58,989 nucleotides of DNA. Origin: Micavibrio sp. UBA6139 (lineage in GTDB: Bacteria > Pseudomonadota > Alphaproteobacteria > Micavibrionales > Micavibrionaceae). Each line of letters begins with the position of its first letter. Position 1 is the stretch's first letter. Both the position numbers and the translations under genes were made by a program. Positions 53,878 to 58,989 of this stretch are shown one piece after another. The notes beneath the pieces are model-generated. The model saw only the letters and a list, made by a program, of their open reading frames with translations. It was not told the DNA's origin and did no database searches. The stretch covers positions 1-58,989 of the forward strand of contig DIVF01000051.1 in assembly GCA_002423285.1 (NCBI GenBank). The letters run 5' to 3'.

Positions 53878-54939
53878 ATGATTCCAGAGCTGAATGACAG
53901 GTCGCGGCAGATTTTCCGCCTTATCGTCGACTCCTACCTTGCCGGGGGGGACCCGATTGGGTCGCGCACCATTGCGCAAAAACTGGAACAACATGTCGGG
54001 GTGTCGCTGTCTGCTGCCACCATTCGCAATGTCATGTCAGATCTGGAAGGCACCGGGTTACTTTATGCTCCGCATATTTCCGCAGGGCGTTTGCCAACCC
54101 CGCAAGGACTGCGCCTGTATATCGACGGGTTGATGGAGATTGGCAATCTGGCCGAGTCTGATCGCCACCAGATTGAAAGCCAATGCACCACATCGGGTCA
54201 ATCCATGACCCAGATGATGGAACGCGCCGGAACGCTTCTGGCGGGTCTTTCCGCCGGGGCCGGTATTGTTATCGCACCAAAGACAGAAAAACCTGTGAAA
54301 CAAATTCAGTTCGTAAAACTGGATGAAGGGCGTGTTCTGATCGTTCTGGTCATGCAAGACGGCATGATTGAAAACCGTGTCATGTATGTGGACACGGACA
54401 TTCCTGCCTCTGCGCTGATCATGGCCAGCAATTATTTAAACGACCGCCTGCGCGGCCGCACGATGGATGCGGTGCGCGCCGAGATCATCAAAGAGATTCA
54501 AGAAAACAAGGCGATGTTGGATGCCATTTCCACCGCCCTCGTCCGCCAGGGTCTGGCCGTTCCCCCCGCCAACACCCCTGAAGGCCACATCATCATTCGC
54601 GGCCAATCAAGCCTGTTGCAAGATGTTCGCGCGATTGAAGATTTAGAACGCGCCCGTGGGTTATTCGCGGCGTTAGAAGAACAAGAAACCATCGCCCGCC
54701 TGTTGGACGCCACCAACGATGCCGATGGCATCCAGATTTTTATCGGCACTGAAAGCCAGACCTTCCAGCACGCCGGATGGTCAATGGTCATGTCCCCCTA
54801 TCGCAGCGGCGAAGGACAATTGATCGGCGCCATTGGTGTCATCGGCCCAACACGCCTGAATTACGGGCGTATTATTCCGATTGTTGATTACACATCAAGA
54901 ATTATGGAAAAAATAATTGGCAATAATTCACGGTCTTAA
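53878..54939 (+). CDS. hrcA: Heat-inducible transcription repressor HrcA
   Basis: 353 residues. Represses chaperonin genes by binding CIRCE. A winged-helix N-terminus (LNDRSRQIFRLIVDSYLAGG; GSRTIAQKL; LSAATIRNVMSDLEGTGLL), then dimerisation and GAF-like domains ending GVIGPTRLNYGRIIPIVDYT. The start fits the family exactly although no ribosome binding site exists. No CIRCE element was found in this window, so its targets (usually groESL) lie elsewhere. Confidence 0.96.
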   Translation: MIPELNDRSRQIFRLIVDSYLAGGDPIGSRTIAQKLEQHVGVSLSAATIRNVMSDLEGTGLLYAPHISAGRLPTPQGLRLYIDGLMEIGNLAESDRHQIESQCTTSGQSMTQMMERAGTLLAGLSAGAGIVIAPKTEKPVKQIQFVKLDEGRVLIVLVMQDGMIENRVMYVDTDIPASALIMASNYLNDRLRGRTMDAVRAEIIKEIQENKAMLDAISTALVRQGLAVPPANTPEGHIIIRGQSSLLQDVRAIEDLERARGLFAALEEQETIARLLDATNDADGIQIFIGTESQTFQHAGWSMVMSPYRSGEGQLIGAIGVIGPTRLNYGRIIPIVDYTSRIMEKIIGNNSRS

Positions 54940-55025
54940 GGCCGAAATTACTTGTGCGCCCCTCAAAGCTGGTCTAAAAGACCTTTCTCATAATCACGAC
55001 CCATTTTACGAAAGGTATTTAAAGG

Positions 55026-55298
55026 ATGTCATCAAAAGAGCCCCTGTCGCTGAAAGAATCCTTCGATAAAGTGCGCTCCCTCAGCGGCGCCACCGTTGCC
55101 GCCCCATTCCTCTGCGCCACACTCGGTGTCGGTTCCATAAATTACGGCATCAATTCAGGCCACCCCATTCTGGCCATCGCTGTTGGTGCCGGCTTTTTAG
55201 CGGCCTCACTGGGTGGCTGCTACTTGTTTGATAAAAAGGCAAAACAGGTTGCAAACGAAGCGATTGCCAACCATGACAACAGCCCCAAACCAAACTAA
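55026..55298 (+). CDS. Small membrane protein, unknown
   Basis: 90 residues with two membrane helices (about 22-40 and 48-66) and a charged tail. AAAGGTATTTAAAGG precedes the ATG. It sits between hrcA and grpE, followed by a terminator, so is not part of the chaperone operon. Confidence 0.72.
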   Translation: MSSKEPLSLKESFDKVRSLSGATVAAPFLCATLGVGSINYGINSGHPILAIAVGAGFLAASLGGCYLFDKKAKQVANEAIANHDNSPKPN

Positions 55299-55319
55299 TT
55301 CACCGATCACAAAATTCAT

Positions 55320-55364
55320 AAACAGCGGCAAATCCCTTTCAAAGGCATCTGCCGCTGTTTTTTT
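55320..55364 (+). terminator. Terminator after the small membrane protein
   Basis: AAACAGCGGCA and TGCCGCTGTTT pair over 11 bp, with a small CCTTT...AAAGG hairpin in the loop and TTTT after. Confidence 0.88.
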
Positions 55365-55526
55365 ATGCCTAAATCTCCCCATAGCCACCCTTTCTTCATG
55401 TGTTTACATGGGGATAACGGCCTATCCATGCTCTGGACATATAATGTGCAGCGGATTAAATTAAGGGCGGTCGGACGCTGTCCAATGACTTCACCCCTTT
55501 ATGACCCCCATGTAGAGAGTTGCGCG

Positions 55527-56330
55527 ATGATTTGTTCGGCAAAATCCATACGACGCTTTCTGGTTTTAACGGCTGCGGCATGTGCCCTGCAGATGAGCGC
55601 GTTTGTCGCCCCGGCCATGGCCTATAAAGAATACATGCCGAACAAGCTGAACGTGTCCTTGCTGCGTCAGGATGATAAAAGCGGCGAAGCTGTTTTGCGC
55701 CTCAGCACTGTGGTCAATCTGACGGGTTGCCCAAAGGTTCACCCCTTGCGTCACGACGTCGAAGTGAACGATATTTATTTGGATGTTGTGGTCAAGGGCT
55801 ACACTGTTGATTTCCGCGATATGCCAAAGGCCCCGCAATATGAATGCAAACAAAATATTCAATATTCGGCGGCTGATATTCCGCTCGACCGGAAACTGAT
55901 TGAAGATAACAATATCCAACAAATCCGTCTGGTTCTGGACCGTGGTTTGGGGTCTGATTATTACTATATTAATCTGGGCAAAGACACGTTGGAGATCACA
56001 CCGCGTTCCCAGAAAATCTTCAAACCCGGTCGCGCCCCACAGGGCGGCCAATCGGCTTTGAAATACTGGTACTACCCCGAAAACACCCTGATCCTCAGCG
56101 CGCCCGCCGCGCCGAAAAATCAACGGGATGACACCGTTATCACCTATGCCAATCAATCAGGCCTGATCCCATTGGCCAGCCTGATCCCTGATTTTGTGGC
56201 ACCGGGTGGACAAGAGGGACGCCATTACTATGTTGATGGCACAGGCAGCATTGCAAAGAAGGTTACATCGCGGGATAACACACCGCTTGATGATGTCGTC
56301 ATTGCGCGCCGCCCCGGCCTGTATGAATAA
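55527..56330 (+). CDS. Exported protein, unknown
   Basis: 267 residues. Signal peptide with cleavage after AMA (residue 32). The mature part is mixed, with two Cys (LTGCPKV; YECKQN) that may form a disulfide, a beta-rich middle and a tail ending VVIARRPGLYE. No family recognised. The upstream open frame is longer, but the first plausible start is 55527 with GAGAG nearby. Confidence 0.72.
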   Translation: MICSAKSIRRFLVLTAAACALQMSAFVAPAMAYKEYMPNKLNVSLLRQDDKSGEAVLRLSTVVNLTGCPKVHPLRHDVEVNDIYLDVVVKGYTVDFRDMPKAPQYECKQNIQYSAADIPLDRKLIEDNNIQQIRLVLDRGLGSDYYYINLGKDTLEITPRSQKIFKPGRAPQGGQSALKYWYYPENTLILSAPAAPKNQRDDTVITYANQSGLIPLASLIPDFVAPGGQEGRHYYVDGTGSIAKKVTSRDNTPLDDVVIARRPGLYE

Positions 56331-56366
56331 ACTGAAACAACAATAACAAAACAAAGATTTAGAAAA

Positions 56367-56996
56367 ATGACAAACCACGACGCTGAAAAATCGCACACCC
56401 CTGAAACACCGGAAAATGATCCGCTTGCTCCGGAATCCATTTCAGAAGAATCCGCACCGGCCCCAGACGCGGCCCCTGTCGATCGTACCGCGACATTAGA
56501 AGCCGAAGTTGCACGCCTGAAGGATCACGTTCTGCGCGCACTGGCCGACGCCGATAACACACGCAAACGCGCTGTGAAAGAACGCGAAGACGCGACCAAA
56601 TTTGCCGTCACCGGTTTTGCGCGCGATATGATTGAAATGGCCGATAATTTCCGCCGCGCGATTGAATCCATTCCTGAAGAATTAAAAACAGGCGGCGATC
56701 CGTTGATCGTCAATCTGATGGCCGGAATTGAGGCCATGGAGCGTAGCCTGCTGAAGAATTTTGAAAAGCACGGCATCAAAAAAATTGAACCGATGGGCGT
56801 TCCCTTTGACCCCCATTTCCACGAAGTCATGTTCGAAGCCCCCGTTCCGGGCAAGGCCCCGGGCACCGTTATCCAGCTGCTGGAACCAGGCTACGTCCTG
56901 AATGACCGGCTTTTGCGCCCTGCACGCGTGGGTGTGGCTAAGGCGGATTCAGCTGAAAACGGCGGATCCAGCCATAAAGTCGATGAATCCGTCTAA
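56367..56996 (+). CDS. grpE: Nucleotide exchange factor GrpE
   Basis: 209 residues. Releases ADP from DnaK. Acidic disordered N-terminus (1-40), coiled coil with LEAEVARLKDHVLRALADAD and NTRKRAVKEREDATKF, and the C-terminal beta domain (GVPFDPHFHEVMFEAPVP; GYVLNDRLLRPARVGVAK). No strong ribosome binding site. Two unknown genes separate it from dnaK. Confidence 0.96.
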   Translation: MTNHDAEKSHTPETPENDPLAPESISEESAPAPDAAPVDRTATLEAEVARLKDHVLRALADADNTRKRAVKEREDATKFAVTGFARDMIEMADNFRRAIESIPEELKTGGDPLIVNLMAGIEAMERSLLKNFEKHGIKKIEPMGVPFDPHFHEVMFEAPVPGKAPGTVIQLLEPGYVLNDRLLRPARVGVAKADSAENGGSSHKVDESV

Positions 56997-57001
56997 TTTT
57001 C

Positions 57002-57030
57002 TTGCATAAATTTACATATTTTCATAATCT
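57002..57030 (+). promoter_or_regulatory. Promoter between grpE and the next gene
   Basis: TTGCAT (57002-57007), 17 bases, TAATCT (57025-57030), just after the grpE stop and 30 bases before the next ATG. Confidence 0.55.
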
Positions 57031-57059
57031 TGACCCTCATTCACTGGGGACATTTTTGA

Positions 57060-57458
57060 ATGACGACCCGTCGAAAAGAGCACCGCGCCATTTGGGATGA
57101 TTTCCTGAAACTGGCCAATAACGATGACAAGCTGGTCCGCGCTGCGGCCCTGCGTGCCACCGATTCTATGGGTCGCATTTGCCTTCAAACGCTGAAACGC
57201 CACATCCTCAACACAACCAATCCGGCTTTGCTGGTCACCATTGATGCCGCAGAAGAATTTATCCGTGCCGTTGGGTGTGATGACCGCGCGATTGATCTGC
57301 CGCATTTGCACCGCGTTTATGAACTGGCGGAATCTGATCTGGGGTCCCCCACCCGCATCTTCAATGATGCCGTCAATTTTATGAAACACGGCATTCTGGT
57401 CGAAGACGCGATTGATTACGCCGTGACCAAATGTGAAACAAGACCCAAATTACATTGA
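57060..57458 (+). CDS. Hypothetical protein
   Basis: 132 residues, mostly helical, with a basic N-terminus (TTRRKEHR). No signal peptide, no family recognised. Pairs with the next unknown gene (21 bases apart). The sequence resembles a short helical-repeat protein (KLVRAAALRATDSMGRICLQ). Confidence 0.72.
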   Translation: MTTRRKEHRAIWDDFLKLANNDDKLVRAAALRATDSMGRICLQTLKRHILNTTNPALLVTIDAAEEFIRAVGCDDRAIDLPHLHRVYELAESDLGSPTRIFNDAVNFMKHGILVEDAIDYAVTKCETRPKLH

Positions 57459-57479
57459 TAGAAAAGGACTTCCAAGGCT

Positions 57480-57968
57480 ATGCCATTTGAAAAAAATGAA
57501 TTCATGCCCGCCGCCCGCATCCTGAAAAAACTGGAACAGGTTGATCCTCAAGCTATCTATACCCTGATGACAAAATCGGCCATCATGACCGGCCGCCGCC
57601 ACGATGAATCATCCACCCTGTCAAAACTGTTTATGAATGCCTGCAAAAAAGGCTGGAAAAATTTCGAGATCAACATGCTGACCTATGCCGGCCCGCATAA
57701 CATGATGGGATTGCCGGAAAATGCTTTCGAGATGCAAGACGCCGCGCGCAAACAACTGCAGGAAGATGAATCTGCGCGTTTCTGGTCAGCACGCGGCGAT
57801 GATTTGCGTCTGGCCATTTCGGAATACATGACCGAAAACAACCTGACGGCCCAATCTCTTGGCCTCGACCAAGCTGAACAGGACAGCCTGAAATTGTTGC
57901 TGCCCAAGGAAGCGCCCCGCGCCCCAACCCCACCCACGCAGGCCCCGATTATCTGGCCAATGCCATAA
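57480..57968 (+). CDS. Hypothetical protein
   Basis: 162 residues. Helical body (MPAARILKKLEQVDPQAIYT; LSKLFMNACKKGWKNFEINM) and a Pro-rich tail (APRAPTPPTQAPIIWPMP). No family recognised. CAAGG precedes the ATG closely. It ends about 280 bases before dnaK. Confidence 0.72.
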   Translation: MPFEKNEFMPAARILKKLEQVDPQAIYTLMTKSAIMTGRRHDESSTLSKLFMNACKKGWKNFEINMLTYAGPHNMMGLPENAFEMQDAARKQLQEDESARFWSARGDDLRLAISEYMTENNLTAQSLGLDQAEQDSLKLLLPKEAPRAPTPPTQAPIIWPMP

Positions 57969-58251
57969 GCACGGCAAAGGACGGCAGGAACACTCCCTTT
58001 GTCGCCTATTTATGATTTTTTTCCTAAAAATGTGATCCAACCCGCACCCCTGCCGTATAAAGAATATCAGGGGAAAAGACGCGGGAATCTGCGGATTTTT
58101 CCTTGAGTCAGGCTGGTCATTCGAGCGCGCTGTGCTATATTCCACGGGCATCGCGTAAAGGGTGCATAAATCAATCTGACAATGGAAATCGTGATGGTGC
58201 TGCATGGTGCGGGCTGTCATTTGTATTTGCCAAATGAGTGAGGAAAAAAAC
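57969..58251 (+). other. dnaK leader region
   Basis: About 280 bases without a gene. CTTGAG (58102-58107) could be a sigma-32 -35 element but no CCCCAT -10 follows at 13-16 bases; TATATT (58136-58141) is a possible sigma-70 -10 without a good -35. No CIRCE. GAGGA precedes the dnaK ATG. Confidence 0.45.
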
Positions 58252-58989
58252 ATGAGCAAAGTAATCGGTATCGACCTTGGTACAACCAACTCCTGCGTCG
58301 CCATCATGGATGGTAAAGAATCGCGGGTCATCGAAAATTCTGAAGGCGCACGGACGACACCGTCCATGGTCGCCTTTACAAAGGACGGCGAGCGTATTGT
58401 TGGCCAGCCTGCAAAACGCCAAGCCGTCACCAACCCGGATAAAACATTATACGCTGTGAAGCGCCTGATCGGTCGTCGCTTTGACGATCCGCAAGTGCAG
58501 AAAATGGCAAAGACCGCCCCGTTCCACATCATCAAGGGTGATAACGGCGACGCATGGGTGGAAATCGACGGCGAGAAAATGGCGCCTGCGCAAATCTCCG
58601 CCATGGTTTTGCAAAAGATGAAAGAAACGGCGGAGAGCTTCCTCGGCCAACCTGTCACGCAAGCGGTTATCACCGTTCCTGCGTACTTCAACGACAGCCA
58701 GCGTCAGGCAACGAAAGATGCCGGTAAGATTGCTGGTCTGGAAGTATTGCGCATCATCAACGAACCAACCGCCGCCGCTTTGGCCTATGGTCTTGATAAG
58801 CGCAAGGCCGGTACGATTGCCGTTTATGACTTGGGCGGTGGTACATTCGATATTTCCGTTCTTGAAATCGGCGATGGCGTTTTCGAAGTGAAATCGACCA
58901 ACGGCGATACATTCCTGGGCGGTGAAGATTTCGATGATCGCATCATTCACTACCTCGCCGATGAGTTCAAAAAAGAACAAGGCATTGAT
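58252..58989 (+). CDS. dnaK: Molecular chaperone DnaK (partial, 3' end outside window)
   Basis: First 246 residues of Hsp70. IGIDLGTTNSCVAIMDG (phosphate 1), VITVPAYFNDSQRQATKDAG, LRIINEPTAAALAYGLDK and IAVYDLGGGTFDISVLEIGD are the ATPase landmarks. GAGGA lies 8 bases before the ATG at 58252. dnaJ would be expected beyond the edge. Confidence 0.98.
   Translation, partial: MSKVIGIDLGTTNSCVAIMDGKESRVIENSEGARTTPSMVAFTKDGERIVGQPAKRQAVTNPDKTLYAVKRLIGRRFDDPQVQKMAKTAPFHIIKGDNGDAWVEIDGEKMAPAQISAMVLQKMKETAESFLGQPVTQAVITVPAYFNDSQRQATKDAGKIAGLEVLRIINEPTAAALAYGLDKRKAGTIAVYDLGGGTFDISVLEIGDGVFEVKSTNGDTFLGGEDFDDRIIHYLADEFKKEQGID

Noticed and set aside
53815..58251. CIRCE element for HrcA
   Set aside because: No TTAGCACTC-N9-GAGTGCTAA-like repeat near hrcA, grpE or dnaK.
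57786..58691. 301-codon minus-strand frame across the dnaK start
   Set aside because: It lies antisense to unmistakable DnaK codons and an unknown gene; its translation has no family features.
1..58989. tRNA, rRNA, CRISPR, transposase or phage genes
   Set aside because: Scanning for T-loop consensus, regular direct repeats and transposase or integrase motifs gave nothing convincing.

Overview
The window is chromosomal DNA of an alphaproteobacterium. Support comes from the rph/hrcA pair followed by grpE and dnaK, the ffh-rpsP-rimM-trmD-rplS block, ribosomal proteins S16 and L19 with long Ala/Lys/Glu tails, and the C-terminal domain of the alphaproteobacterial Suv3-type helicase. The mix of moderate GC, a large type IV pilus locus and DUF2817 suggests a Micavibrio-like (predatory) lineage, but that is a guess from memory. 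Coding density is high. I saw no rRNA, tRNA, CRISPR array, insertion sequence or phage gene.

Layout. 0.3-4 kb: a DUF2817 peptidase-like gene converging on dapF, then two unknown genes. 4-8 kb: ffh, rpsP, rimM, trmD, rplS. 8-9.3 kb: a membrane protein, a 41-codon gene candidate and a mostly non-coding stretch. 9.3-14.5 kb: a leucine operon leuC-X-HD-leuD-leuB in which an unknown 408-residue protein and a degenerate HD-GYP protein sit between the two isopropylmalate isomerase subunits. 14.6-32 kb: about 17 kb on the minus strand carrying a type IV pilus system. 32-36.4 kb: two TerD-family genes, then pyruvate phosphate dikinase. 36.4-44.5 kb: an acetyltransferase, an alpha2-type glycyl-tRNA synthetase, a DUF892 ferritin-like protein, an S49 peptidase, a TrmN6-like methyltransferase, a polyprenyl diphosphate synthase and unknowns. 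44.6-49.4 kb: a lipoprotein, an OmpA-like protein, a CsoR-controlled permease, a Rap1a/Tai-like protein and an orphan helicase C-terminal domain. 49.6-59 kb: a large exported protein, hemW-rdgB-rph, and hrcA...grpE...dnaK (dnaK is cut by the window edge).

The pilus locus is the most interesting part. Read in its own direction it encodes PilB, PilC, a single polypeptide joining PilM-like and PilN-like parts, a PilO-like protein, a PilP/MshK-like exported protein, an ABC ATPase, an MshN-like TPR protein, prepilin peptidase, PilT, PilU, a lipoprotein secretin, an ABC permease, a membrane-anchored TPR-like protein, a membrane-spanning AraC regulator and one prepilin. The parts list looks like MSHA pili with twitching ATPases added. 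The interleaved ABC ATPase, permease and membrane protein recall PilG/H/I of Myxococcus xanthus.

Other notable signals: pilC has no usable canonical start and appears to begin at ATC; four copies of a G-rich palindrome lie between genes; a textbook CsoR double operator surrounds a consensus promoter; and hrcA (perhaps two more genes) has a promoter placed so that the transcript would start at the ATG.
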